Of a stretch of DNA of 64,000 bases, positions 33,557 through 42,465 are shown in pieces; within the stretch, counting starts at the first letter, position 1, and each line of letters opens with the position of its first letter. Source of the DNA: Roseburia hominis (GTDB taxonomy: Bacteria > Bacillota > Clostridia > Lachnospirales > Lachnospiraceae). The stretch lies in contig CP159990.1 of the NCBI GenBank assembly GCA_040702975.1, positions 2,666,001 through 2,730,000 of the forward strand, given 5' to 3'. Made by a program: the position numbers and the translations under genes. Under the pieces are notes generated by a model, which was not told the origin of the DNA, searched no databases, and saw only the letters and a list, made by a program, of their open reading frames with translations.

Positions 33557-34708
33557 CTACATGACTCCAAAAATTGCCATAAATGTTCCGGCTGCAACTG
33601 CCGTACCGATAACACCTGCCACGTTCGGACCCATCGCATGCATCAGAAGGAAGTTCGTCGGGTCAGCCTCTGCACCAACCTTCTGAGATACACGGGCTGC
33701 CATCGGAACTGCGGATACACCGGCGGAACCGATGAGCGGATTTACCTGTCCGTGAGTCGCGATACACATCAGCTTGCCAAAGAGTACACCTGCCGCGGTA
33801 CCGAAGGCGAAAGCGACAAGACCCAGGGCAACGATCTTAAGCGTATCCAGGTTAAGGAACGCCTCCGCGCTTGTGGTCGCCCCTACGGAAGTTCCGAGCA
33901 GAATAACGACGATGTACATCATCGCATTCGACGCGGTCTCGGTAAGCTGTCTTACGACGCCTGACTCTTTAAAGAGGTTACCGAGCATCAGCATACCGAC
34001 AAGCGGTGCGGTAGTCGGAAGAATCAGACATACAACGATCGTAACGATGATCGGGAAAAGGATCTTCTCCAGTTTGGTTACCGGACGAAGCTGTCCCATC
34101 TTGATCTTCCGCTCTTTCTCGGTTGTAAGAAGTTTCATGATCGGCGGCTGGATGATCGGCACCAGTGACATATAAGAATACGCCGCCACGGCGATCGGTC
34201 CCAAAAGTGCCGTCTGCTGCAATTTACCGGCAAGGAAGATGGAGGTCGGTCCGTCCGCACCACCGATAATGGAGATTGCTGCCGCTGCCTTGTCCGAAAA
34301 GCCCATAGCCATCGCTCCCAGATATGCCGCAAAGATACCGAACTGTGCGGCTGCTCCCAGAAGGAAGCTCTTCGGATTCGCGATCAGCGGTCCAAAGTCG
34401 GTCATTGCGCCGACTCCCATAAAGATCAGGGACGGCAGAATGGCCCATTCGTCTAATTTAAAAAAGTAATACAGAAGTCCGCCCGTTCCATTCGCTGCGT
34501 CCTCTGCATGAAGCATGATATCCGGGTAAATATTTACCAGGAGCATACCAAATGCAATAGGCACCAGAAGAAGCGGTTCAAACCCATGCTTGATAGCAAG
34601 GTACAGGAAAAAACATGCCACCGCGATCATGACGTAGTTACCCCATGTGAGGTTAAAGAACGCAGTCTGGTGCAAGAGATTTCCCAGAGTCGTTGTGATA
34701 TATTCCAT
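33557..34708 (-). CDS. oadB: Na+-translocating decarboxylase beta subunit
   Basis: This 383-residue membrane protein with about nine to eleven hydrophobic segments belongs to the OadB/GcdB/MmdB family. Decarboxylation of carboxybiotin on it drives sodium export. Family motifs are present: LIFMGVGAMTDFGPLIANP, SIIGGADGPTSIFLAGKL (the conserved sodium-site Asp), and NPLIGSAGVSAVPMAARVSQ. The ATG follows ACGGGAGGTTATAAC. It lies between the biotin carrier and the alpha-type carboxyltransferase. Confidence 0.96.
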   Translation of the reverse strand: MEYITTTLGNLLHQTAFFNLTWGNYVMIAVACFFLYLAIKHGFEPLLLVPIAFGMLLVNIYPDIMLHAEDAANGTGGLLYYFFKLDEWAILPSLIFMGVGAMTDFGPLIANPKSFLLGAAAQFGIFAAYLGAMAMGFSDKAAAAISIIGGADGPTSIFLAGKLQQTALLGPIAVAAYSYMSLVPIIQPPIMKLLTTEKERKIKMGQLRPVTKLEKILFPIIVTIVVCLILPTTAPLVGMLMLGNLFKESGVVRQLTETASNAMMYIVVILLGTSVGATTSAEAFLNLDTLKIVALGLVAFAFGTAAGVLFGKLMCIATHGQVNPLIGSAGVSAVPMAARVSQKVGAEADPTNFLLMHAMGPNVAGVIGTAVAAGTFMAIFGVM

Positions 34709-34744
34709 GTTATAACCTCCCGTTTTTTAAAAGGACTTTACTCC

Positions 34745-35113
34745 TTAGTTTAATGTAGCAAGTGCACGGCCAGCCTCTACCATATCACCGACTGCTACAT
34801 CAATACTTGCAACGGTTCCGTCTTGCGGAGCTACAACAGGAATCTCCATCTTCATGGCTTCTACGATCACGATGGTATCGCCGCGGGATACTTTCTGCCC
34901 TACGCTGGCTTCAATCTTGAAGACTTTTCCGGCTGCTCCTGCCTCTACTTTGATGCTTCCTGCACCTGCTGCCGGTGCTGCCTTCGGAGCCGCTTTCGGC
35001 GCTGCCTTCGGTGCTGCGGCCGGTCTTACTGCCGGTGCCGGAGCTGCTGCTCCATTCTCTTCTACGGTTACATCATATACATTTCCGTTTACTGTAATGG
35101 TATAATTTTTCAT
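34745..35113 (-). CDS. Biotin carboxyl carrier protein of the decarboxylase complex
   Basis: This 122-residue carrier has an N-terminal anchor (KNYTITVNGNVYDVTVEE) and an Ala/Pro/Lys-rich flexible linker (about residues 24-48). A biotinyl domain follows, with the biotinylated lysine in VEAMKMEIPVVAPQDG near residue 89. It shuttles CO2 between the carboxyltransferases and the beta-subunit sodium pump. It is also called gamma or 1.3S subunit in related systems. The ATG follows CAGGAGGAATTAAAAG. Confidence 0.93.
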   Translation of the reverse strand: MKNYTITVNGNVYDVTVEENGAAAPAPAVRPAAAPKAAPKAAPKAAPAAGAGSIKVEAGAAGKVFKIEASVGQKVSRGDTIVIVEAMKMEIPVVAPQDGTVASIDVAVGDMVEAGRALATLN

Positions 35114-35141
35114 CTTTTAATTCCTCCTGATCCTAAACTGA

Positions 35142-35918
35142 TTATGCATTCCATTTATTGGATTTTCTTCTCTTGATAGAGCGAACCACGAATCCGTCCG
35201 TGCTGGTTCCTTCTGCCGCAGCAATGGCTGCTGCGATTACCGCAATAAGTTCTGTATCATCTTCCTCAGGCTCCTCTGCCACAGGCACAGCCGCCGGTGC
35301 CGGTGCCGGAGATGGCACTGCAGGTGCCGTTTTCTTAGATGATTTGTCAAATAATGCAGGAATGTATTTTAACAGGGAAATGATAAAGCTCATGAATATC
35401 AATACCACAAATACAGTTCCCATGCCAAGTAATGTATTAAGTCCCGCTTTCTGAAGAACTTCGCCGGGACCATAGTGTGCCCCTACCGTAAATGCATCAA
35501 GCTTTAAATTTTCATCAAACGTAAACTCCAAAGCGGCATCTCTTTTGGAAAATTCTGCCTCTGTAATGACCGTCACGCCTGTACTTGAACTCTTAAATGT
35601 ATAATCGCCATGTCCCTCATATTCACCGCACTCATCAAAAGATGCCTCCCATCCTTCCAGAGCCGTAATAAGAGAACTTGCTTCCATCTGCACGCCGGTC
35701 TGTCCTTCAAACTGCGCCATCAGATATCCCTGATTCCATTCGGACATATCGCTGATATCTGATCCGGAGATTCCTCCGCCCTGAATAACGGCAAGCACCT
35801 GTTCACAGGACTGTTCAAGGGTCTCTGCGTCGTACTCTACCTCATTCTTATTGCCGCAGCCCGCTACGCTAAGCACAAGTGCCAGAATGCAGACTAATAA
35901 ACTGATTTTTTTCTTCAC
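35142..35918 (-). CDS. OadG-family subunit fused to an N-terminal lipoprotein domain
   Basis: This 258-residue protein has a lipoprotein signal (SVAGCGNK, Cys21). An extracytoplasmic domain of about 130 residues follows (GYLMAQFEGQTGVQMEASSL, then GDYTFKSSSTGVTVITEAEF). One membrane segment at about 164-185 leads to an Ala/Pro-rich cytoplasmic tail ending IKRRKSNKWNA. The membrane segment and tail match the OadG gamma subunit, which assembles and anchors the complex. The outer domain is an addition to the usual ~80-residue OadG. The start is GTG, 6 nt after GAGGTGA. It lies second in the operon. Confidence 0.75.
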   Translation of the reverse strand: MKKKISLLVCILALVLSVAGCGNKNEVEYDAETLEQSCEQVLAVIQGGGISGSDISDMSEWNQGYLMAQFEGQTGVQMEASSLITALEGWEASFDECGEYEGHGDYTFKSSSTGVTVITEAEFSKRDAALEFTFDENLKLDAFTVGAHYGPGEVLQKAGLNTLLGMGTVFVVLIFMSFIISLLKYIPALFDKSSKKTAPAVPSPAPAPAAVPVAEEPEEDDTELIAVIAAAIAAAEGTSTDGFVVRSIKRRKSNKWNA

Positions 35919-35932
35919 TTCGCTTCACCTCG

Positions 35933-37366
35933 CTAAACTGTTCCGTGTTTCTTAGAAGGACGGTCCTCCCTCTTGGTAAATAACATCTCAAACGCGCCAA
36001 TCACATACTTTCTGGTATCCTCCGGCTCGATGATCGTATCCACATAACCCCTTCTTGCTGCGGAAAGCGGACTGGATTGTAATTCTTTATAGGAAGCTGC
36101 CTTTTCTTTCAGAGTCTCGGCATCCGCATCAGCATACATGATCTTTGCTGCCATATCTGCTTCCATCATACCGATTTCAGCCTGCGGCCATGCGTAAACC
36201 ATATCTGCGCCGATTGCCTTGCTGTTCATTGCCACATAAGCACTTCCGTATGCCTTACCCGTAATGACATTCACCTTCGGCACGGTCGCATCTGCAAATG
36301 CATAAGTCAGTTCAGCCATAGCCTTCGCGAGATTTCTCTCAGAACAGATCGACGCCTTAAGTCCCGTCACATTGGTCAGGGTCAGCACCGGAATGCCGAA
36401 CGCATCACAGAACTTCACGAAAGCCGCCGCTTTTCTGCAGCCTCTTGCCGATAAGGAGCCGTCAAACGTCTCTTCCTCCTTACCCTCTGCATCGTAGACG
36501 ATACTGCGGTTCGCCGCAACACCTACGGTCATGCCGTTCAGGCGGATCAGCCCAGTTACCATCTCTTTTGCATAATCCCTCTTTGCCTCGAAGAAGTTTC
36601 CGTCATCTGCGATTATGGAGATTGCGATTGTCGGATCGGCTGCCGCATCGGCAAGGCCCTCGCAGGCTCTGTTCAGGTCGTCCATACACTCTTCATACGC
36701 ATCATTATCCTCGTTATTCGCCGGGAGCATGCAGACAAGAGCACGAATCTCTTCTAAAATCTCTTCCTCTGCGCCAACCGCGTCTACGATTCCCGCCTCC
36801 TCGCTCTGGAACGCCGCGCTTGCCGTGTCGCATTTCTTCACATCGTTGCCCGGAAGTGCATTAGGAGAATTCACAAAAAGTCTTCCCTTGCTTTCCATAA
36901 ACGTGAAATCGCTAAGTGCGGCTGCTGATGCAAGACCACCTCCACAGCTGCCGAAAATCGCGGTGATCTGGGGAATGACACCGGACGCCATAGCCTGTTT
37001 ATAGTAGAAGGTTCCGAATGCGTGCAATGCGTCGGTGGCCTCCTGAAGGCGAAGTCCCGCACAGTCAACAAGTCCGATGACCGGTGCCCCCATCTTCATA
37101 GCCATATCGTAGATGTTCGCAATCTTCTTTGCATGCATCTCTCCGATTGCTCCTTTGAGGACAGTCGCATCCTGGCTGTAAACGTATACCAGGTTACCGT
37201 CAATTACCCCATAACCGGTAATGACGCCGTCCGCCGGAGTCTCTTTTTCCTGCATGTTGAAATCCGTACTTCTCGCCGTTACCTGGCCGCCGATCTCAAC
37301 AAAGCTGCCCGCATCAAGCAAATTGGCAATTCTTTCGCTTGCCGCGTTTGGTGTTGTGTTACTCAT
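35933..37366 (-). CDS. Acyl-CoA carboxyltransferase, MmdA/12S-like subunit
   Basis: This 477-residue enzyme has the two crotonase-like halves of biotin-dependent acyl-CoA carboxyltransferases. The N-half includes IGLVDCAGLRLQEATDA and FGSCGGGLASAAALSDF, and the C-half includes GKAYGSAYVAMNSKAIGADM and YAWPQAEIGMM. The best guess is methylmalonyl-CoA or a related acyl-CoA. Together with the oadA-type subunit, one biotin carrier and the sodium pump, it could work as a transcarboxylase or a decarboxylase. It is the first gene of the operon, behind GGAGGGCTAAATTT and a strong promoter. Confidence 0.85.
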   Translation of the reverse strand: MSNTTPNAASERIANLLDAGSFVEIGGQVTARSTDFNMQEKETPADGVITGYGVIDGNLVYVYSQDATVLKGAIGEMHAKKIANIYDMAMKMGAPVIGLVDCAGLRLQEATDALHAFGTFYYKQAMASGVIPQITAIFGSCGGGLASAAALSDFTFMESKGRLFVNSPNALPGNDVKKCDTASAAFQSEEAGIVDAVGAEEEILEEIRALVCMLPANNEDNDAYEECMDDLNRACEGLADAAADPTIAISIIADDGNFFEAKRDYAKEMVTGLIRLNGMTVGVAANRSIVYDAEGKEEETFDGSLSARGCRKAAAFVKFCDAFGIPVLTLTNVTGLKASICSERNLAKAMAELTYAFADATVPKVNVITGKAYGSAYVAMNSKAIGADMVYAWPQAEIGMMEADMAAKIMYADADAETLKEKAASYKELQSSPLSAARRGYVDTIIEPEDTRKYVIGAFEMLFTKREDRPSKKHGTV

Positions 37367-37424
37367 AAATTTAGCCCTCCATTTTTCTATAATTTAAAAG
37401 TTAAACCAAATTTCTGCCGATTAT

Positions 37425-37453
37425 ATTATACTTCTCTTTTGGACAAACTGCAA
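37425..37453 (-). promoter_or_regulatory. Promoter of the decarboxylase operon
   Basis: TTGCAG (37448-37453) and TATAAT (37425-37430) are 17 bp apart on the minus strand. The predicted start site gives a leader of about 50 nt. Confidence 0.75.
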
Positions 37454-37492
37454 CAGTTTTTCCGATATTTTGTTAAATATTTGTCATTTTTG

Positions 37493-37541
37493 AAAAAGAG
37501 GGCTGTTCTGAGATTCTTCTTCCTCCCAGAGCGCCCTCTTT
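37493..37541 (-). terminator. Terminator of leuA
   Basis: AAGAGGGCGCTCTGGGAG and CTCAGAACAGCCCTCTTT pair imperfectly on the minus strand, with AAGAGGGC/GCCCTCTT as the core, followed by a T-tract. Confidence 0.75.
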
Positions 37542-37565
37542 CTGCTCACTGCTCATTTTCAGTTT

Positions 37566-39554
37566 TTACTTTTGATTTCTGAACTGCACCGGCGTCATAT
37601 TGTACGCCTTCTTGAACAACCGGTTAAAATGCTCCACATTCTGATAGCCTACGGAGAGCGCGATATTCTCCACCGTCATGCTGCTGCTCTTTAAAAGTGC
37701 ACGTGCTTTTTTCATTCGGACCTTCTTCACGATATCCCCGAAGGTCATTCCGGATTTCTCCTTGATATACTTGGATAAATACGGTTTGGACAAGTAGAAT
37801 TTCTCGGACAGGTCATCTAAGGATACGTCCAGGTAATTTGCCTGAATATAATTCATGATCTCAATCAGTCTCTCGTCCCTGCATTCGTCCACATTCTTGA
37901 TCTCATCGATCTTGTTGACTGATACCGTCAGCGCCTCAATGGAGGCCTTGATGATATCGGCATCGATTCCCACGCCCCAGTAGGTATTTCCGTTACAGAT
38001 GATTCCCACGTAAGCGCACGCCTTGGAGGAAGATCCCTTGGTAAGAGAATGCTCCTCATAGAATGACAGCTCATAGCTGATGCCAAAATACTGTTTAATC
38101 GCATTGCTCACCGCGTCAAGGCGCCCATTTCCGGAAGCCGTCACAATGCGCTTGCCGCCGCCATGTGAGATGGTCGCGGAGGCCAGAATTCCGTCCTCCT
38201 GTTTGAAATGGCACTCGTCGATCGTGAAGATTCCCTTCGGATTCACATAATGATCTTCGAAAATGTGATATACCCATTCCGGCGTAAGCTCCTTGTGCGC
38301 TTTGTCGGATACGTCTTTTACCAGATAGCCCACCTCTTCCTTCATCTTCTCCGGCAGGCTGACGCCAAAGTTCTGCTTCAGGATGTAGTTTACGCCACCC
38401 TTTCCGGACTGGCTGTTGATACGAATCACGTCCTTGTCGTAGGTACGGCCCACGTCCTTGGGATCGATCGGAAGATACGGAACCGTCCATTTGTCGCAGT
38501 CCTTTTCTTCTCTCCAGGCCATTCCCTTTGCAATGGCATCCTGATGAGAGCCGGAGAACGCGGTAAATACCAGGTCTCCTGCGTAAGGCTGTCTCTCGTA
38601 TACATGCATTCTGGTCAAACGCTCATAGGTCTCACGGATCGACATGATATCGGAGAAATCAAGTCCCGGATCCACTCCATGAGAGTACATGTTCATCGCC
38701 AGTGTGATAATATCCACATTACCGGTACGCTCACCGTTTCCAAACAGAGTCCCTTCCACACGCTCCGCTCCGGCAAGTACGCCCATCTCCGCGGTCGCCA
38801 CGCCGCTTCCACGGTCATTGTGCGGATGCAGGCAGAGAATGACGCCGTCACGGTATTTCAAATGCTTATCCACATATTCTACCTGAGTGGCAAACACGTG
38901 GGGCATTGCATTTTCTACGGTAGTCGGAATATTGATGATCGCCTTCTTCTCTTTGGTCGGCTGCCACACATCCAATACGGCGTTGCAAACGTCCACCGCA
39001 TAGTCCACTTCCGTTCCCGGGAAGCTTTCCGGACTGTACTGGAAGGTGAAATTGCCGTCCGTCTCGTCCGCCAGCTTCTTTAAGAGCACCGCGCCGTCCA
39101 CAGCGATCTTCATAATCTCTTCCTTGCTCTTCTTAAAGACCTGTTCTCTCTGTGCCACCGAAGTGGAATTATATAAATGAACCACAGCATGCGGCGCGCC
39201 CTTTACCGCCTCAAAGGTCTTCTTGATGATATGTTCCCGCGCCTGGGTCAGAACCTGTACCGTCACATCATCCGGAATCATATTCTTCTCGATCAGAGTA
39301 CGCATAAATTTATATTCTGTCTCCGAAGCAGCCGGGAAGCCTACCTCAATCTCCTTGAATCCCACCTTTACAAGGAGCTGGAAGAATTCCAGCTTCTCCT
39401 CCAGGCTCATCGGCTCGATCAGCGCCTGGTTTCCGTCTCTTAAATCCACGCTGCACCAGATCGGCGGTTTCTCAATATGATCTTTTTTTGCCCAGTCAAA
39501 GCTGACCTCCGGGGGCATAAAATATTGTCTTTCATATTTCTGTACATTCTTCAT
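37566..39554 (-). CDS. leuA: 2-isopropylmalate synthase fused to a C-terminal AraC-type DNA-binding domain
   Basis: Residues 1-550 are a complete LeuA of the longer type. The catalytic barrel begins [19 protein letters not shown], has the metal-site [16 protein letters not shown], and carries the LeuA dimer domain ([19 protein letters not shown]). It condenses acetyl-CoA with 2-ketoisovalerate, the first leucine-specific step. The last ~100 residues are an AraC-family double helix-turn-helix ([20 protein letters not shown], then [20 protein letters not shown] and TPVQFRNQK). The frame is continuous through the junction, so this is not a frameshift artefact. The start is uncertain: ATG codons at 39563 and 39554 lie behind AGAAGG. 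No other leucine genes are nearby. Confidence 0.9.
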   Translation of the reverse strand: MKNVQKYERQYFMPPEVSFDWAKKDHIEKPPIWCSVDLRDGNQALIEPMSLEEKLEFFQLLVKVGFKEIEVGFPAASETEYKFMRTLIEKNMIPDDVTVQVLTQAREHIIKKTFEAVKGAPHAVVHLYNSTSVAQREQVFKKSKEEIMKIAVDGAVLLKKLADETDGNFTFQYSPESFPGTEVDYAVDVCNAVLDVWQPTKEKKAIINIPTTVENAMPHVFATQVEYVDKHLKYRDGVILCLHPHNDRGSGVATAEMGVLAGAERVEGTLFGNGERTGNVDIITLAMNMYSHGVDPGLDFSDIMSIRETYERLTRMHVYERQPYAGDLVFTAFSGSHQDAIAKGMAWREEKDCDKWTVPYLPIDPKDVGRTYDKDVIRINSQSGKGGVNYILKQNFGVSLPEKMKEEVGYLVKDVSDKAHKELTPEWVYHIFEDHYVNPKGIFTIDECHFKQEDGILASATISHGGGKRIVTASGNGRLDAVSNAIKQYFGISYELSFYEEHSLTKGSSSKACAYVGIICNGNTYWGVGIDADIIKASIEALTVSVNKIDEIKNVDECRDERLIEIMNYIQANYLDVSLDDLSEKFYLSKPYLSKYIKEKSGMTFGDIVKKVRMKKARALLKSSSMTVENIALSVGYQNVEHFNRLFKKAYNMTPVQFRNQK

Positions 39555-39669
39555 AATTTTCATCAACCTTCTTGTCTTATTTTGTTGTACCTGTATATCC
39601 TAACACATCACCCGTAAAATGCAAAGTGATATTTATAGCTATTTTATTGATCTATTTTATCTTCTTGTG

Positions 39670-40956
39670 TCACCACAACGCACACTTTACATATCGCGAG
39701 AGAATCTGGCGCAGAAACCACGTGAAGTTTATCTTTTCTACCGTCTCCCCTGCCGTCAGCTTATATTCCTTTACCAGTTCCTCTCCCAGGTAGTAGCGGA
39801 TCTGCCCTACTTGCTTCCCTTTCTTCACCGGAGCCAAAAGCGCCGCCTCCTGATGGACCTCCACCCGGACTTCCTCCTCATCAGAAAGTAGGAGCGACAA
39901 CTCCCTCTCGCCAGTCCCCAGCTTCACCTGCACTTTCGCCAGATCAAAGAGTCTTCCGCTTCTGGGTATTCCATCTTCCACCGGAATCTCTTCCAGATAA
40001 GGTTCCTGCCAGACATTTCGGTACGTATAGGTGTCCAGCCCATACTGCATCAGTGCTTTCGTGTCCGCCCACTTATAGTCCTTGTGATTGGGCCAGCCGC
40101 ATGCCAGAAGGGCCACGACGAAAGTCCGCTCCCCCTGCCTTAATGCGCCGACATAGCAGTATCCGGCATCTCCCGTAAACCCGGTCTTTCCGGAAAGGGC
40201 GCCCTCCATCATGGACAGGAACAGATTGTGATTGTTGCAGGAAAACTCTCTCTTTCCCTCTACGTCATGAAAGGAATGGCTGCCCGCCTGGGTGATTTTA
40301 AGAAACTCTTCTGTCTTCGGTGATTTTGCCACACAATAGCTCATGATCAGGGCCAGATCAGACGCCGAGATGCTATGAATCCCGTCCGCATCACTGCCGT
40401 CCAACCCGTTGGGCGTCACAAAATGAGCGTTCGTGCAACCGATTTCCCTGGCTTTTTCATTCATTCTCTTCGCAAATTCCGGGACGGAGCCGGCCAGGTG
40501 CTCCGCAATGGCATATGCCGTATCGTTGTGGGACTCCAGCATCAAAGAATAAAGCAGATCTTCCAGATAGAATTGCTCCCCCTCCTGCATTCCCAGATGC
40601 ACCCGCGGCTGGGACGCCGCTTCCTTCGACGCCGTCACGATATCCTCCGAATTTCCCTCCTCCAAAGCCAGAATACACGTCAGGATCTTCGTCGTACTCG
40701 CCATAGGCCGCATGGTATCTCCATCTTTTTCCACCAGCACTCTGCCGCTGTCCGCATCCATCAGGACCGCCGATTTGGCGTAAAGGGATCCAATCAGCTC
40801 CTGCTCCTTCTCCTCACCCTCTGCGCACGCCGTCAGATGCGCCGCATAAAAAATTCCTAAAATAAAAAAGAAAGACCAAACCAGGATTCCCGCGCAAATC
40901 GCTCCCCGTCTTGACTCTTTCTTTTCCCTGTTTGTTCTGCCTGCTCTTACCATCAT
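39670..40956 (-). CDS. D-alanyl-D-alanine carboxypeptidase, S11 family
   Basis: This 428-residue penicillin-binding protein has one N-terminal membrane segment (about 22-42). The S11 active-site motifs are in order: SxxK in MASTTKILTC, SxN in ESHNDTAYA, and KTG in LSGKTGFTGDAGYC. It removes the terminal D-Ala from peptidoglycan stem peptides outside the membrane. A C-terminal beta domain follows (about 320-405). The ATG at 40956 follows GGGGGATTTGCT, and a TTG ten codons upstream is unlikely. A second paralog lies at 43588-44826. This one resembles the sporulation-type DacB/DacF group, but I cannot assign it exactly. Confidence 0.88.
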   Translation of the reverse strand: MMVRAGRTNREKKESRRGAICAGILVWSFFFILGIFYAAHLTACAEGEEKEQELIGSLYAKSAVLMDADSGRVLVEKDGDTMRPMASTTKILTCILALEEGNSEDIVTASKEAASQPRVHLGMQEGEQFYLEDLLYSLMLESHNDTAYAIAEHLAGSVPEFAKRMNEKAREIGCTNAHFVTPNGLDGSDADGIHSISASDLALIMSYCVAKSPKTEEFLKITQAGSHSFHDVEGKREFSCNNHNLFLSMMEGALSGKTGFTGDAGYCYVGALRQGERTFVVALLACGWPNHKDYKWADTKALMQYGLDTYTYRNVWQEPYLEEIPVEDGIPRSGRLFDLAKVQVKLGTGERELSLLLSDEEEVRVEVHQEAALLAPVKKGKQVGQIRYYLGEELVKEYKLTAGETVEKINFTWFLRQILSRYVKCALW

Positions 40957-41135
40957 AGCAAATCCCCCATATGCAATCGAACTCAAAACTTATCTGACCA
41001 CGATTCATTCTATGAGAAATCTGTACAAACTATGCCACCATTTATTTCCGCGAGTAACGAGCCATGCTCGCATAGCTAGCTATTTAGCGGCTGCTGCGAA
41101 AACCAAATACTCCGTAGCCTCTGCGGGGCATTTGA

Positions 41136-41705
41136 CTAAATATCCAGTTTAAGCTGCGCCTCGTCCTCCGCTTCCTCCTTGAACATCTCGATCCTCTCCT
41201 CGTCGATTCCCGGGAGATCGTCCAAAGAATGTACGCTGAATCTGCGCAGAAATTCTTCCGTCGTGCCGAACAGAATCGGTCTTCCCGGCGCGTCAAGCCG
41301 CCCCACCTCGCAGACCAGATCATACTCGATCAGCTTATTTACGGCGTGATCGCTTTTTACTCCCCGGATCTTTTCAATCTCCAGACGGGTCACCGGCTGC
41401 TTATAAGCGATGATCGCAAGCGTCTCCAGCATCACATCCGTAAGTACGTATTTTTTAGGCTGCTTAGCTACACGAATCAAATACTCATATAATTCTGTCT
41501 TTGTACACATCTGGTAGGAATTCTCAAGTTCAATGATCCGAACGCCCCGGTCCTCCTCCTCGTACTTGTCCATCATGTTATGTATGAGCTTCCTCGTCGT
41601 CGCCACATCATGCTCGATGACCGATGCGATCTTCTCTATTTCAACAGAATCTCCCATGGTAAACAGAATTGCCTCTATAATGCTTTCCAAACGTTTAATT
41701 TCCAT
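41136..41705 (-). CDS. scpB: Segregation and condensation protein B
   Basis: This 189-residue protein matches ScpB, a winged-helix dimer that joins ScpA and SMC in chromosome condensation. Typical segments are RLESIIEAILFTMGDSVEIE, DVMLETLAIIAYKQPVTRLE and the LDAPGRPILFGTTEEFLRRF stretch. The start at 41705 lies behind GTGAGG and overlaps the scpA stop by 11 bp, so the two are translationally coupled. Confidence 0.96.
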   Translation of the reverse strand: MEIKRLESIIEAILFTMGDSVEIEKIASVIEHDVATTRKLIHNMMDKYEEEDRGVRIIELENSYQMCTKTELYEYLIRVAKQPKKYVLTDVMLETLAIIAYKQPVTRLEIEKIRGVKSDHAVNKLIEYDLVCEVGRLDAPGRPILFGTTEEFLRRFSVHSLDDLPGIDEERIEMFKEEAEDEAQLKLDI

Positions 41706-42462
41706 GCTTTTCCTCACTGTCCTCTATTGCTGTAATCAAAATATCATCAAAAGTGTGCTCCTGATAGATCTGTATTTTCCCTACCTTCATCAGCTCCAGG
41801 ATCGCCAGGAATGTCACGATGACCTGAAATTTACTGGACTGCCGCTCCAAAAGGTCCCGGAAGCTGAAATTCCGATGCACCTTGGCGTATTCCTCCACAT
41901 AGAGCAATTTCTCAGGCAGAGTGACCTCTTCCTTTTCGATCTTGCCGTATTTGCTACGGATCGGGTCGATCTTATCCGTCTGCCTTTTCATCACATCGCG
42001 AAAAATACGGTTTAATTTTCCCAGCGAAAGGTCCGTAAGGAGCATATCCAGGTCCACCGGCTCCACATATTCCTGTACTTCCTTTGGAATGGTAGATGCC
42101 TTATACATCATGCGCTGACCGTCGATCTGGCGGTCCCGAAGCTCGTAGGACATATATTTGTACATCTTGTACTGGAGAAGCTGCTCCACCAGCTCACGCC
42201 TGGGATCTTCCTCTTCCCCTTCTTCATTCACCTCGCGCGGCAGGAGCATACGGCATTTGATATCCAGAAGCGTAGCAGCCATCAGAAGAAACTCACTCAT
42301 CACGTTCAGATCTTCCCTGTCCATGGCATGGATATACTCCATATACTGATTCGTGATCTCCACGATCGGAATGTCATATATGTCGATTTTATTTTTATCT
42401 ATCAAATGCAGAAGAAGATCCAGCGGACCTTCGAACACCTGCAATTTAACCGGAATTCCCAT
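41695..42462 (-). CDS. scpA: Segregation and condensation protein A
   Basis: This 255-residue kleisin subunit of the SMC complex starts with the typical VKLQVFEGPLDLLLHLIDKN and has MSEFLLMAATLLDIKCRMLL near residue 55. The C-terminal winged-helix segment is VTFLAILELMKVGKIQIYQE. It bridges SMC heads and ScpB. It begins 3 bp after the phosphoesterase gene stop and overlaps scpB. Confidence 0.97.
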   Translation of the reverse strand: MGIPVKLQVFEGPLDLLLHLIDKNKIDIYDIPIVEITNQYMEYIHAMDREDLNVMSEFLLMAATLLDIKCRMLLPREVNEEGEEEDPRRELVEQLLQYKMYKYMSYELRDRQIDGQRMMYKASTIPKEVQEYVEPVDLDMLLTDLSLGKLNRIFRDVMKRQTDKIDPIRSKYGKIEKEEVTLPEKLLYVEEYAKVHRNFSFRDLLERQSSKFQVIVTFLAILELMKVGKIQIYQEHTFDDILITAIEDSEEKHGN

Positions 42463-42465
42463 GGC

